Assembly: GCF_030272615.1 (NCBI RefSeq)
Contig: NC_081414.1
Span: forward strand, 822,053,896-822,117,895
Direction: 5' to 3'
DNA from: Cryptomeria japonica
Lineage: Eukaryota; Streptophyta; Pinopsida; Cupressales; Cupressaceae
DNA: 64,000 nucleotides
The stretch's first letter is position 1, and every line of letters starts with the position of its first letter. Below the pieces are notes generated by a model. The model did not search any database, was not told the DNA's origin, and worked only from the letters and a program-made list of their open reading frames with translations. This document shows, piece after piece, positions 10,612 to 23,500 of this stretch. The position numbers and the translations under genes are program-made.

Positions 10612-11115
10612 CTATAGAAACTGTGAAACAAATTTTTGAAGAAACTGCTATATGAGGACAGTGAAACTCGACAAGGCCCTATGACTCAACTCAGAAGGTG
10701 TTATTATTTGTAAATGAATCTCACGATTTACAAAAATTCCCTTCATGCATTACTACAACAACAGCGACTGTCATTAACAATGTTTTATAATTTCCGTGAT
10801 AAATAACAAATTCCGTGATAAATCATTACCGAGGAGATAAACGACGTTAATGATAACCTGGGTTACACGCGGGGTTAGTGGAGGCTTCCACCACGTGGCG
10901 ACTATGGGATGTGGAGTCGTGTGATCTTTTCCATGGCAAAGCAATTTCGCGGGCAAAACGGCTGAAAACAAAACAGCTGACGTGGAATACAGGACTGGGA
11001 AGTTGTTGCGTTGGGGGAGTTGACGTGGAGGGCTGTGCTTGGGCGCAAACACTGAAAACAGGATAAGAAAGTAGTTTTACACAGATAGAGAGAGGGGTGA
11101 TGAGAAAATTCCTTC
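10612..11115. repeat. Duplicated promoter-like block, copy 1
   Basis: About 10612-10740 matches 23360-23500 and about 10745-11115 matches 24810-25240. In copy 2 these two pieces are separated by 1.3 kb. The block is GC-richer than its surroundings, has a CACGTG G-box at 10892-10897 and TGACGTGG words, and ends at GAGGGGTGATGAGAAAAT. The TATA box and exons that follow copy 2 are missing, so this looks like a truncated duplicate of a gene's upstream region. Confidence 0.75.
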
Positions 11116-11687
11116 TAGGAGGGATCCAATTTAGACTATAGCTATGGGTTTTATGGTAAACTATAGCTATGGGTTTTATCCTTCTAGGAGGGATCTACAT
11201 TTAAGGAATATAAATGAAGGGATTTGTAAAGTATAGATGTTATTTCTTTTTAAAAGGATCAAGATGATAACAAAGCTAGGATAAGTGACTAAACTATAGT
11301 GTCACAGAAGGTTGCATCTAAAAACAATAAAAGAATGCAAATCGATTGCTTCAATGGAGCCTCAAGTAGGTTAGTGCACTGAACCTTCTAATTAAATGTC
11401 ATTTATCAACTTTTTCATTACATACAAGGACTTGATCCTTCTCAACTTTGCAATCTTTTACCTTTGTATGTCATTTAGTGCTTATTGCTTATTTAACATT
11501 TATTTCCCTTCAAGTGTTGGTAGATTCATTAGCTAGTATTATTTATGGATCAATGAATCCTTGCATTCGAAAGAAGAGGAGTGGTAGAATATTTAATTTT
11601 AAGTAGATGAAAGGATTTAGTATTAGATACAAGTTATTTAAAGGAATATATCTTTTAGCATTATCACTTAAGAATTAAATGAAGTAT
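11116..11687. other. Unassigned intergenic DNA with a short duplication
   Basis: Two copies of CTTCTAGGAGGGATC (near 11112 and 11182) flank a doubled ACTATAGCTATGGGTTTTAT. Nothing else is recognisable. Confidence 0.5.
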
Positions 11688-13104
11688 TGTTGGAAATAAT
11701 ATTTATATCATTTCTATTATTTTCTTTTTATATATTATTTATATTGATTATTACCCCTTATTGTATGAAAAATGGCATTAGCTTCCTTAGTACTTAAAGG
11801 AGGAAAAGGTCCTAACTATCATCTTAATTCCTTTATTCTAAGATCAATTCTTAGAACTTTTATCTATATTGAGTATTTTAGTATGAAGTTTAAGTGGTGA
11901 ACGTAGGAATAAGAAGTTACAAAATACTTATTGTTGTAGGATACTAGAAAATAAACACTAAAGAAAATATTATTAATATGTAGTAACAAACATGCACCAT
12001 ATGAATTACATGAGTATTGTAATGATAATCGATAAGTTTTGTAACTTAAATATATATAAATTTATGAGAAATCTAATTATTATATTTAAAATTAATTAGT
12101 CCATGGATGTTTGCACATTTGGATGTTAATTGTTCAATTCTTTGTGTGCATTTGGCAATGTTAAAGTTTAATGTTTGATCAATAAGGAGTGAAAATAAAT
12201 GAAATGAAGCTTTAACATGGGATTTATGATCAATTATGAAAAATAACGCTATCATGATTTGGTTCCAATATTCTTTAGGTTATTTCTTGATTATGTTCAT
12301 CTACTTAAGCATCAGTCACAAGTAAAAGTATGACTAATTCATGGTATTTAATTTATATGCATAATTAAAAAAATAGTTTAAAAAGAGAATGTATACACAT
12401 ATATTATGATTAGATATGCAATATTTATACATTCATGTGATATACCTTCTTTTAATAAATAATTTCTTATTCTTTTAAAGATGAAATCACTTGTTGTAAG
12501 TTTTAGTAATCGTTGCATGAGTAGTCATACACTCTTGAATACTCTTATGTTCTCATATATGCTCTTACATGGTCATGTGTCTATTTACATACTCTTGTAT
12601 ACTCATGGAGTCTTATTGGATACTATGGAATCTTAAATGGGAGACTATGGATATCCTTGTATATGAGATGGATCTCAAGTCTTTGAATTGACTTCAAATA
12701 GTGATGTTCATTCATAATACCAGACAATTCCATTAGTTTTTCAGCATTACTTGGTTAGTCTTCCTTGTGTAGGTCTGGGAATCCTTCCTTTCATAAAAGA
12801 TTCTAGGGAAATGTAATTACTTCGTGGTATGGTGGAAACATGTCTTGGCAATGTTCTTGCTCACAATGGGTAATAGGTTCCAAGAGTTTCTCAAGAGGTT
12901 TTCATGTTTAGTACTTATTTAATCAACCTTATGATTGAATGTAAAGGATTATCATTTCTCATGTATTTCTTTGTAATGACTTATTGTACTAAAATTTCTT
13001 GTAATTAATGCAATATGTCTTTGATCTAATTAGCTTGTCTTTAATTTAAGCTATTTTGTGTAATTTTTTGAATTATGTAATTATATAATTTGGCAAATGT
13101 TACA
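11688..13104 (+). repeat. Possible old LTR, followed by a primer-site-like sequence
   Basis: The stretch begins TGTTGGAAAT and ends ATGTTACA. Three bases on, TGGTATCAAAA at 13108 resembles a tRNA-Met primer site. This is what a 1417-bp plus-strand LTR would look like. No second copy or polypurine tract is visible, and the following 300 bp are interrupted by the copia element at 13409. It remains a hypothesis. Confidence 0.35.
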
Positions 13105-13408
13105 TCTTGGTATCAAAAAGAATCTCTCCACCATAGAACAAGGGCAAATATATTATTATTCTTCAAAAGATAGAACACCACAATAATACACTTCACTACA
13201 CTTCTCCAAATTATTTCAAAACTACTTGGAAACCTAGAAGAAAATTGTGATCAACTAATGATTAACAAACTTTGATTTGGCTCCAATTTATAGTCATATG
13301 GGAGAGGAAAAATCACTACTACTTGTCCAAAACAAGGAGCCAAAAACATTTGCAAAAAACCATGTGTTAGAGAATAAATAGCCAATAGACATAATTTAAA
13401 ATAACAAT
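13105..13408. other. Unassigned short interval before the copia element
   Basis: If the LTR to the left is real, this would be the start of its internal region. No reading frame or motif beyond the primer-like site is seen. Confidence 0.4.
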
Positions 13409-14969
13409 TGTTATTTAGAGGACCTGGTTAATACTGAGGGGGGGGGGGGGGGAGGGGGGGTGTGAATCAGTATTAATAACAAATTCAAATCTTATACCAA
13501 AATGATCAATACTTCACAAAAACAAATCATAATCAGTATCGGTAGCCACTGAAATCAATCTTCTAATCAAATTTATCAAACTACACATTTGAGTGTTCAA
13601 TATCATGCATGCAATATAAAGATATCAAATCAACACAAAGATAAATCAATCACCATATGAACACCATTATTTTCATGTGGAATCCCAAATGGGAAAAACC
13701 TTGGTGGGAATCAGTACCCATAAAATAATGTACTCTTTCGGAATGTGCCCTGGTAGGAGCCTAGCCCAGTTATGAGCTTTACAACAATTCCCGGTTAGGA
13801 GTAGACCCTGTTAGGAGTCACCCAAACAAGGGATTTACAATATGAGCTCTATTAGGAGTAACCTTGTAAGAGGATTTAAACTTAGGTTGTTGAGGTACTC
13901 GGTTAATGGATTTATATGAAAAAGGCTTGTTAGGACCTACCCAGTTAAGGGATTTTGAGCCTGCTACAACTGTTACGGAATAGTAGATGAATGGTGTGGA
14001 AATAACACTCTTTGCTTGCTTGTTCAGATCCACTTCAGCTCCAATATTCTTTACTCTTCTAGATACACACCTCAAGTTTGGCTACATACTCTTTTCTCAG
14101 ATTATCGACATAATAAACTTCATCAAAACTAACCTAAATACACTTTACATCTTTGTCGGGTACAAAAAACTAAATACATCAAGATTCAAATGAATTTACA
14201 CCATAGATCATCACAGATCATTATAAATCATCATACAACTCATTACAATAAATATCAAGACAATTACAATCATTAAATGATCATAACACGACATCGCACA
14301 TCAATCTGATAAGAAGTCAAACCCTTAAAGAATTCTTATATGCTCTTCATTGTTTCCGAAGAGATTCCATCCTTAATCGTGTAAGAAAAACATTTTAACT
14401 TTTCACATGGGTTGTGACACATCAACATCAAGTTATGAACATGATGAAATTCACCTCCAAACCATAAAACATCACTTGTTAAATGATCTTGTTACCGGTT
14501 CTAAAACCCTACTGAAAATACAACAATAAATCACAAACATAACTTTTGGTCATTCAAATATGATGCAGTTCTAGTCAAAGACATATGACATTGATATAAA
14601 CTCATGTTTCAAACCGTAACACCTAATTCCTCATCAATCTTCAGAACCAATCGTTTATCAGTTAAAGTCCTATTTGCCAGTTTACTATGAACTGCACTGT
14701 TCATCTCGCCAACTTAATCCATTACTAGTTAGGATACACCAATAAATCTAAATGACCTAGATGAAAAATCAATCAAGAATAAACAAGATCATAGTTGCCA
14801 TAGTTGCCATCAATGACAACACAAATAATTGATCATCAAGTCACCAATCAACATCTCAATTATACCGAACATACATCACTATGTCACCATTCCCCTCATC
14901 AAATCAACTATATCATCACCAACAGTCTTTATATCAACATCATCATTAGTTATGCCAATCATGCCAACA
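13409..14969 (-). repeat. Copia 1 LTR (downstream, 3' LTR of the element)
   Basis: It runs TGTTATTTAGAGG ... TGCCAACA and aligns along its length with 19426-20981. It includes a G-run of about 15 bases at 13438, then GGGGGGG, and a module of repeated GTTAGGAG and AAGGGATTT words near 13740-13960. Confidence 0.92.
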
Positions 14970-15287
14970 TTCTCCCCCTTTGGCATTGATGGCAACACCA
15001 TAATATTCAAACACTCATCATGCAATTTTTCTCATGACCATATTACTTAATTCTTCATTGTTCTCTTGGTCATAATTCTTCTCCCCCTATCTATTACAAT
15101 TCTTCTCCCCCTTTGACAATAATGCCAAAGGTGCAAATGCACCTTCTGTCATCATCGTTGTTGTTGTTGTCTCTATCACCTCTATTAACTTCATCTTAGT
15201 TGTTCCCCCTAAGGAGTAGCCCACATGTCATCAATCCATAGTGAAAAGTATTCAATAAGTCCAATGGATTGATGCATCACCTGCATC
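14970..15287 (-). promoter_or_regulatory. Polypurine tract and 3' non-coding region of copia 1
   Basis: On the minus strand, ATGCCAAAGGGGGAGAA ends exactly at the LTR start. Two further AGGGGGAGAA tracts lie at about 15080 and 15105. The pattern is the same as in the element at 1-6687. Confidence 0.8.
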
Positions 15288-16850
15288 TTAGTTGATCTTG
15301 TGTAGGGGTCTAACCCTTAATTTACCTCTGAGATATTCAAAGGTTGTCTTAGGCAAAGGTTTAGTGAATATATCTGCTAACTGCTCTTTGCTAGACACAC
15401 ATTCCATCCTCATTTGCTTCTCTTTTACTCTCTCCCTCAGAAAGTCATATTTCAACTCAATATGTTTTTTCCTTGCATGTAACACCAAATTCTTAGAAAT
15501 ATTTATAGCACTAGTATTGTCACAATAAATAATCACCGATTCAGTTATATCCTGCTTAAAACCTTCCAAAACATGTCTCATCCAAATAGCTTGTGTACAA
15601 TTCATGGATGCAGCCACATATTCTGGTTTACCTGTAGGCTGTGATACACAAGTTTTCTTTTTCCTGGTCCAAGACACTAGTCTACCTCCAAGAAGAAAAT
15701 CTCCATCGGTTGTGCTTTTTTAGTCATCAACATTTCTTGCCCAATCTGCATTAGTAAAAACTTTCAAAGAAAAGTTACTTTTATAAGGATACCATAAACC
15801 ATAATCAACTATTCTTTTTCGATACCTGAATATCCTTTTTACTACTACCACGTGTGTCTCTTTAGGATTCTTTTGAAATCTTGCAACTAAACAAACAACA
15901 TGTGCAATATTGTGTCCATTGTGATCAACATAATGCAATTTTCCAATCATAGACCTGTATTGTTTCTCATCTATAGAGGGTGAATCATCCTCTTTTGATA
16001 ATCTACAACTTGTCACAATTGGAGTACCAACCGGTTTGTAGTCTTTCATCCCAAAAGTCTTTAAAACTTCTTTCACATACTTAGTCTGATTAATAAAAAT
16101 TCCACCTTCCAGCTCCTGGACTTTCAACCCAATAATTTTTTTTATCTCACCGATCAGAGACATCTCAAACTCGTTCTTCATTTCATCAACAAAAGCCATA
16201 CACAAATCATCATCCCCACCAAATATTATGTCGTCAACAAAAACTTCAGCAATTAACATTTTGTCTCCTTCAGTCTTTAAATAGATATTACTACTCTCAT
16301 TGGTTCACTAGAATCCTATCTTGATCAAATGTGCATGCAGTCTCTCATACCATGCTCTCAGTGCTTGTTTCAATCCATATAATGCCTTGTGTAGCTTGCA
16401 TACAATATCTTTATCCTCTGTCAAATCAAACCCATCCGGTTGTTCTATATACATTTCTTCTTCAAGAATACCATTTAGAAGCATTGAGTTTACATCTATT
16501 TGATACAATGTAAAGCCCTCAAATGCTACATAAGAAAGAAGCATTCTAACACCTTCTAATCTTGTAACTGGTGCATTGGTTTTGCCATAGTCTTTACCTT
16601 CTTCTTATGCATACCCTTTGCATACAAGTCTTGCCTTATTTCTCACAACCTCACCATCTTCCTTTAACTTGTTTCTAAAGACCCACTTTGTACCAATAAC
16701 ATTTTTGTCTTCCCATCTAGGAACAAGAGACCATGTGTTGTTTTTCTCAATTTGATCCAGTTCTTCATTTATTTCCTTAATCCAGTCATCATCTTTCAAT
16801 GCTTCTCTAACTGTCTTTGGTTGAACAGTTGAATCAGACATGAATTTTCT
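15288..16850 (-). pseudogene. Copia 1 reverse transcriptase and RNase H
   Basis: Reverse transcriptase pieces lie at 16841-16605 (VIGTKWVFRNKLKEDGEV), 16544-16308 (IVCKLHKALYGLKQALRAWY) and 16259-15720 (EVFVDDIIFGG, with the FVDD catalytic motif). RNase H follows at 15677-15288 (PEYVAASMNCTQAIWMR, YCDNTSAINISKN, KHIELKYDFLRE, EQLADIFTKPL). All are well-known copia signatures in the right order. At least three stops or frame changes separate the pieces, e.g. TAA at 16602-16604 and a stop near 16307, so no enzyme can be made. Confidence 0.93.
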
Positions 16851-17099
16851 TTGATTTTTCTCCTAGCTTGCATGCTAGCATTCTTGTCATACATAATCTA
16901 GTCTTTTGAATGATTTATCCTTTCATATCTTGGGATTACCATTTCTGGTGCAGTGAATTCTTCTTCTTGTTCAACAACTTCTTCTTCATCTACTGGTTCA
17001 ACACCTATTTCTATATTATTTTGTTCATCATTTATTTGCACTTTCAGTTCAATAAACACATTTTTCTTCATCGTCTACAAGCTTAGATCTACTGGTTTC

Positions 17100-18387
17100 A
17101 TCAGGTTTATCAGATAATTAATCAACCTTAACATTCATGCTCTCAACTATCTTCTTTGTCCATTTACTGTAACACTTCAAAGATTTGCTCTTGGTAGAAT
17201 AGGCAAGAAATGTTCCTTCATCACTCTTTGCATCAAATCTACTAGTAAAATCATCTCTTTTAATGAAACATCTTCTCCCAAAAACTTGAAAGTAACTGAC
17301 ATTAGGATTTTTTCCATACCACAATTGATAAGGGGTTTTATCATTACCTTTCTTTACAAGTACTTGGTTCAATGTATAAACAATAGTACTAATTGCTTCT
17401 CTCCAAAACATCTTCGGTGCATCTCCTTGTATCAATATAGCCCTAGATGCTTCCACAATTGTCTCGTTTCTTCTCTCAGCAATTCCATTTTATTGTGGAG
17501 TCCTAGGTAAAGACATTTGCTTCTTTATTCCTTGCTCATCACAATACTTCACAAGCTCATTAGAAGTGAATTCACCACCTTGGTCAGATCTTAGAAATTT
17601 CAGTCTTCCTCATTTCCTTTTCTATTAAGGCTTTAAAAGGCCTTAAATTTACTGAAAGCCTCTGAATTTTCCTATAGAAAACTGAGCCACATCATCATTA
17701 AAAAATCATCAATAAATAGCATGAAATATTTATCACCATTAAATCTTCTAGTCCTCATAGGACCACATAAGTCAATATACACATAAGTCCTCTAGAAGAA
17801 AAGGATTTACTCTTAAAGGATGTAGAAGTCATCTTACCCATCTGACATTTTTTACACAACACATTGTCTCATGTCACAAGCTATGACATACTTCTCACGA
17901 TACTATATTTTCTAACCTTTATCAAGTTATCAAAGTTCACATGAGAAAACCTTTTGTGCCATAACGAGCTATCCTCAATCTTAGCCACCAAACAACTATT
18001 CAAATTAGAATTCAGATGAAATAGATTACCTATAGTTTGTTTCCAAGTAGCAATCAACTCTCCTCTGCATCCTAAGATCCTGTACACTCCATTCTTAAAT
18101 TCAAGGTGATATCCTTTGTCATTCAATTGTCCAACACTTAATAAGTTATGTTTTAATCCTTCTACCCAATAAACATCATCTGCATTACTTTTACCATTCA
18201 GAGAGATATATCCTTTATGTTTAACCATACAGGGTGAGTTGTTATCAAATCTTACCACATTGCCATCAAATTCTTCAAGAGACATGAACTTATTTTTATC
18301 ACCAGTCATGTGGTGTGAACAACCAGTGTCAATTATCCATTCATCATTGCTATCAATGTGAGATACCAAAGTCTTCTTATCGGACAC
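17100..18387 (-). pseudogene. Copia 1 protease and integrase
   Basis: The protease motif WIIDTGCSHHMTGD (active-site DTG) lies near 18330. It is followed by the GAG-pre-integrase segment with LLSVGQLNDKGY and LWHKRFSHVNFDNL. Integrase continues in broken frames, with the NGIAERRNETI region (catalytic Glu) near 17480 and the C-terminal stretch KTPYQLWYGKNPNVSYFQVFG at 17340-17280. The region 17880-17500 is too frameshifted to read through. A 7-base A run at about 18404 is the site of the frame change from gag. Confidence 0.9.
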
Positions 18388-19356
18388 ATCTTCTGTAACA
18401 ACAACAAAAAAATCTCCTCTTTGTCTTCTTCCTCATATTCCTCATCACTCACTCCTTCATCAACTGCAACGTAGCACGGTTTCTTCCATTTTCCTTTGAA
18501 TTTCCTAAACTTCTCCTTTTTATCACTATTAGGGCAGTTTGAAGCTATATGGCCAATCTTGTTGCAAGAGAAACTCTTAAGAGGTAGTTTTCCTTTATAC
18601 TCACCAGTGTCTCTCGAAAGTCTCTTAGCCAGAAGAGCTTCAAACTCCATCAAGTTGTCTTCATTATCTACATTTGCCTTGCTACCGCGATGAATTGTCT
18701 TGCAATCATGACCATGACAAACATATTTTCCTTTCTTCATAGGTGTACCAATTACATATGCCTTAAAATCTAATTCAGATGACTTAGAAATACTATTATC
18801 AAAACTATTCAATTCAAATGCAGTTAGTTTACCAATAAGTGAATCAATAGTGACCTTATCACTATGCACTAACCTTAACTCTTGAATAACATAAACATTG
18901 ATTGCATAGGTAGGTAAAATAGTTCTAAGCATCTTACTTGCAACAGTGTCATCTTCAATTTTTCCTCCAACACTTTTAATTCCACCTGCAACTTCCTTAA
19001 TCCTTTGTCCATACTGAGCTATATTTTCACCTTCTACCATTCTCATATCAACAAATTTACCTCTAAGACTTTCTTCCTTATCTTTTTGAACATGTTTATC
19101 ACCACCATAGATTAGTTCTAATTTCTCGCAAACATTAATATATTCAGTATAAGACAGTGTACTTACTATTGCTTCCAGTGCCTGGATGTTCTCTTGTTGG
19201 TCTTTAAGTTGATTTGCAGTCAAGGACCGATAGGAGCCACATATTTAGTAACAACATGTTGCCAAAATTGATAACCCATACCTTAAGATATATCTTCATC
19301 TGATCACTCCATATCTGGTAATTGTCCTTAGAAAACTTGGGACCCTCCTTCATCAT
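18333..19356 (-). pseudogene. Copia 1 Gag (UBN2-type) with a damaged zinc knuckle
   Basis: The likely start is the tandem ATG ATG at 19356 (MMKEGPKFSKDNYQIWSDQM), 54 bases beyond the primer site. A frameshift near 19220 leads into the long open part 19223-18333. Residues 1 to about 150 of that part match the UBN2/copia Gag fold (LRGKFVDMRMVEGENIAQY, KMLRTILPTYAINVYVI). The knuckle reads KSFSCNKIGHIASNCP: the first Cys of C-x2-C-x4-H-x4-C is Ser (TGT to AGT), so zinc binding should be lost. An acidic tail follows before protease. Confidence 0.9.
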
Positions 19357-19410
19357 CTTCCTCCAAATATTTCCCTCAAGCGGTTAAGCTTCTGCACACA
19401 GAGGACCTAA

Positions 19411-19422
19411 ATCTTTGATACC
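19411..19422 (-). promoter_or_regulatory. Copia 1 primer binding site
   Basis: The minus strand reads TGGTATCAAAGA three bases inside the 5' LTR edge. This is an initiator tRNA-Met type site with one mismatch to TGGTATCAGAG. Confidence 0.85.
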
Positions 19423-19425
19423 AAA

Positions 19426-20981
19426 TATTATTTAGAGGATCCAATTAATACTGAGAGGGGGGGGGGGGGGGCGGTGAATCAGTATTAACAACAAATTTAA
19501 ATCTTAAACCAAACTAATCAATACTTTACCAAAACAAATCATAATCAGTACTGATAGCCACTGAAATCAATCTTCTAATCAAATTGATCAAACTGAACAT
19601 TTAAGTGTTCAATATCATGCATGCAATAAAAAGATATCAACTCAACACAAAAACAAATCAATTTCACCATATGAACACTAGGATTTTCACATGGAAACCC
19701 AAATGGGAAAAATCATGGTGGGGATTCGTACCCACAAAATAATGCACTCTTTCTAAATGCACCCTGTTAGGAGCCTAGCCTGGTTATGAGCTTTACAATA
19801 ATTCCTGGTTAGGAGCAGACCCTGTTAGGAGTCACCCGGTCAAGGGATTCACAATATGATCCCTATTAGGAGCAACCTTGCAGGAGGATTTAAACTCAAG
19901 TTGTTGAGGTACTCGGTTAAGGGATTTACATGAACAAGGCTTGTTAGGACCTACCCAGTTAAGGGATTTTGAGCCTGCTACAACTATTAGGGAACAATAG
20001 ATGAATGATCTGGAAATAACACTCTTTGCTTGCTTGCTCAGATCCACTTTAGCTCCAATCTTCTTTACTCTTGCAGATACACATCTCTGGTTCAGTAACA
20101 CACTCTTTTCACAAATTAGCGACATAATAAAATTCATCAAAATTGACCTAAATACACTTTACATCTTTATCGGGTACAAAACCCTAGATACATCAAGATT
20201 TAAATGAAGTAACATCATAGATCATCACAAATCATTACAAATAATCATACAATTCATTACAAAAAATATCAAGACAATTACAACCATTGAATGATCATAA
20301 CACGACACCGCACATCGATCGGATAAGCAGTCAAATCCTGAAAAACATTCTTGTATGCTCTTTATTGTTTCCCAAGAGATTCCATCCTTAATCGCACCAA
20401 AACCAAATTTTAACTTTTCACATGGGTTGTGACATATCTCCATCAAGTTATAAACATGATGAAATTCAATGCCAAACCATAGAACATCACCAGTTAAGAG
20501 ATCTTGTTACCGGTTCTAAAACTCTCCTAAAACCCTACTGAAAATACAACAGTAAATCACAAACATGACTTTCGGTCATTCAAATATGATGCAGTTCTGG
20601 TCAAAGACTTATTACAATGATATAAACACATGTTTTAAACTGCATCACCTAATTCCCCATCAATCTTCAGAACCAATCATTTACCGGTTAAAGTCTTATT
20701 TGCCAGTTTACTATTAACTGCACAGTTCACCTCACCAACTTAATCCATTACCAGTAAACCTAGATGACTTAGATGACAAAGTAATGAATAATAAACAGGA
20801 TCATAGTTGTCATAGTTTCCATCAATGACAACACAAATAACTCATCATCAAGTCACCAATCAACATCTCAACTATACCGGTCATACACCACCATGTCATC
20901 ATTCTCCTCATAAAATCAACTATATCATCACCAATAGTCCTTATATCAACATCATCATCAGTTATGCCAATCATTCCAACA
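19426..20981 (-). repeat. Copia 1 LTR (upstream, 5' LTR of the element)
   Basis: 1556 bp, aligned with 13409-14969. The outer TG has become TA at 19426. It carries a 15-base G-run at 19457-19471. The ORFs called inside both LTRs are not conserved between the copies and are not genes. Confidence 0.92.
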
Positions 20982-23330
20982 ATACATAAATGTACAAGTG
21001 ACTCCTCATGGGCACCAAACCTAGAGCCACTTAGACTTTAGACATTTTAAGTGATTGTAGCATGTGATGACTGTTTAGATCCCTAAATGGACACATTTTA
21101 TCCTCCCAAACTTGGTCTCCTTATGCATGACCTTTGATGTATGAATATGGATGTGCGAGGGAGTTTATTTTTTCCATTTTAATTTATATTTATCAGCTAT
21201 TAATGTTCACTTCTTGAAAATGCAATTACAAATAGCCATAAAGTGCAAACAATTAATATTTTTCTCACATGTCCTAGGAAACACTTTCCAACAAGCATGG
21301 AGACTTATGAATGGCTTATGATTGCAAGGTTAATGTCACCTTATCCTTAAAAGAACAAGCCTATGAGGTATTTGTGGATTTCATTTTAGGGGAAGCATGG
21401 TTATTAATTCTTGTTATTTATAGGGTCTTATTGGAACATAATGGAGAATGACTCTCATGCCTATGTCAAGAAGTGCTAAATTATCTAAAGCATACAAAAT
21501 TATCCCATCACCTTGGACCAATCACTAGATAGGACATTTCACATCATGTTAGTGTATGATGAGGTATTTTATATTTGAGAAAAAAAAGATAGATTTATTT
21601 CTAGGTAATAGTTGTAGAGAGGGTAATTATATTAATATTTTTTCTTAACCATTGGGAGTAAGAGAGTAGAAGGGATTTGAGGTTGGGTCTAATAGATAAA
21701 ATAATTAATTAAAAAATAAAATAATTTATATGTATACACTTTTTAGATTTTATTATGCCACAAAGAGGATTTAGCTATCCTATTTATGTAAGGGATACAT
21801 ACAAATTTATTTAGTTATAAGGGGTTGACATGATTAAGGCATTTTCTATACCATCAACGAGACACATGTTTAATTCAAAATGAGGGACTTAACCTATGAA
21901 CATGTTATAGCCTAAAATATATATATATATATATATATATGAGAAATGACTCTCATTTTGGGCATTGACCAAGAGAATCTCATAGATCAAATTAGATGCA
22001 CTTGATAATGATGACAAATTATTTTTTACCTTCGTTTAGTATTTAAATGTATATTTTGAATGGTTAATACATACCTTTAAAGTATTGGAATATGATAATT
22101 TATCAAAGAGTTGGTTTTTAGTTTTAATATGTATGTATTACTAGGAAATATGCATCAACCTTGCATTATAATATTAAGAAAAATGAAAATTTAATTTTTT
22201 AGCATTATAAATATTAAATTTTAGCATGGTGGTCCCTCCATGGCATGACGAATTCTCCATGTATCGTACGAACCAATGATTGACATGAAGAAGCTATGCC
22301 ATGAGGAGGATAGGTGGGGATGTTGGATGATGAGATCAAATTTCACTTCAATATGTCGAAACTGCTCAAAATAAGTTCAAACAAGAAAGAATGTTGGTTA
22401 TGGTGACATGGACCTCTTCAAGATCTACAATTTTAGAAACTAGGATTAATTAACTTCATGGACAAGAAATTATGGCCATTGAAATTATGGTCTTAGTTAG
22501 TTGGGTTTCCTATCTGTATGAAGAATTTTTAGTTCCATGGGTGACAATTTTGTGATTGGTTATACTTATGATAGTTACTTCGATCCCTTGTTGATGTGAT
22601 GGTTTTGGTTTTTCTTGTTATGACTTTAATAGTCTTTCTAGAAATCATGACTCTAATGTTTATTATCTATATTATTATCCATATTAATGTTATTTTAATT
22701 GATATAACTATATACTAATTGAACTATATTAAATTTATTATAATGAAAATTATTTACAAGCTAAAAAACTCCATTAAATGCTTCACTTTAACATACCACT
22801 ATAAACTTGTTTAAAAAAATATAATTAACATTATTTAAAACAATATATTTATAAATAAAATTTATTTAAATAAACTAAAAAATATCAATGAAATCAATTG
22901 CACCTAAAACAAATTTATAACTAATTTATTATGCTGATATTCCTATGCAATCCCAACACACCGTGTACATAAAAAAGAAATAACAATTACAATTGCATAG
23001 TAAGAGGCATATGAAGAGCCCACCATTACATTTTAATCACTGCTGAAACATGCCATCTCCTTTTAATAGCTGTTACAATTTAATCATTGTAAAGGAGGGA
23101 AACAAATCATTTAAGCTTCACTATAGATTAATATTAATATTTATTGATATATTTCTTGCTTCACTTATTTTAAACATGCACAATTGCAAGTATAGTTATA
23201 GCTATGGATTTATATGTTAGCTGAACAAATTCTTTATTTTTTTATTTTCATATAACCCACACACTCCAGCCATAACAATCTAGCTGTATTTTGTGTGTTT
23301 ATTCTAAAAATGATAGGGGGTTTTGTTTTC
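20982..23330. other. Unassigned AT-rich intergenic DNA
   Basis: 2.3 kb with no supported gene. An (AT)n run lies at about 21917-21940. I could not identify any element end. Confidence 0.6.
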
Positions 23331-23337
23331 TCATGTA

Positions 23338-23500
23338 GATGAATACGACATCGATTCTTGGGGCTATGAAACAAATTATTGAAGAAGCTGCTACATGAGG
23401 ACAGTGGAATCGACACTTGAATGAAGTGAAACTCGACAAGGACCTATGACTCAACTTCGAAGGTGATATCATTTGTAAATGAATCTCATGATTTAATAAA
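23338..23500 (+). other. Exon-like segment repeated at 10612
   Basis: An acceptor-like TTTCTCATGTAG precedes ATGAATACG at 23341, an open stretch ending KQIIEEAAT and TGA. The copy at about 10612-10662 keeps the same frame (KQIFEETAI, TGA) although several bases differ. Frame conservation in two copies hints at a former last exon. The open stretch is under 20 codons, so chance is possible. No family is recognised. Confidence 0.25.

Larger units (their letters stand above)
13409..20981 (-). mobile_element. Ty1/copia retrotransposon 1, decayed, both LTRs present
   Basis: Minus-strand order is LTR (20981-19426), primer site, gag, protease, integrase, reverse transcriptase, RNase H, polypurine tract and LTR (14969-13409). 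Integrase before reverse transcriptase defines Ty1/copia. Gag-pol runs from ATG at 19356 to about 15288 but is cut by many frameshifts and stops. The LTRs differ at many sites throughout, so the insertion is old. The flanks (ACAAT left, ATACA right) do not give a clean target duplication. Confidence 0.93.

Noticed and set aside
19832-20207. ORFs inside the copia 1 LTRs (also 13818-14193)
   Set aside because: They lie within LTRs and have no protein features; similarity between the pair only reflects LTR identity.
13409-20981. Target duplication for copia 1
   Set aside because: The flanks (ACAAT and ATACA) do not match well enough to claim one.
21917-21940. (AT)n run as a regulatory site
   Set aside because: An ordinary microsatellite without neighbouring gene signals.
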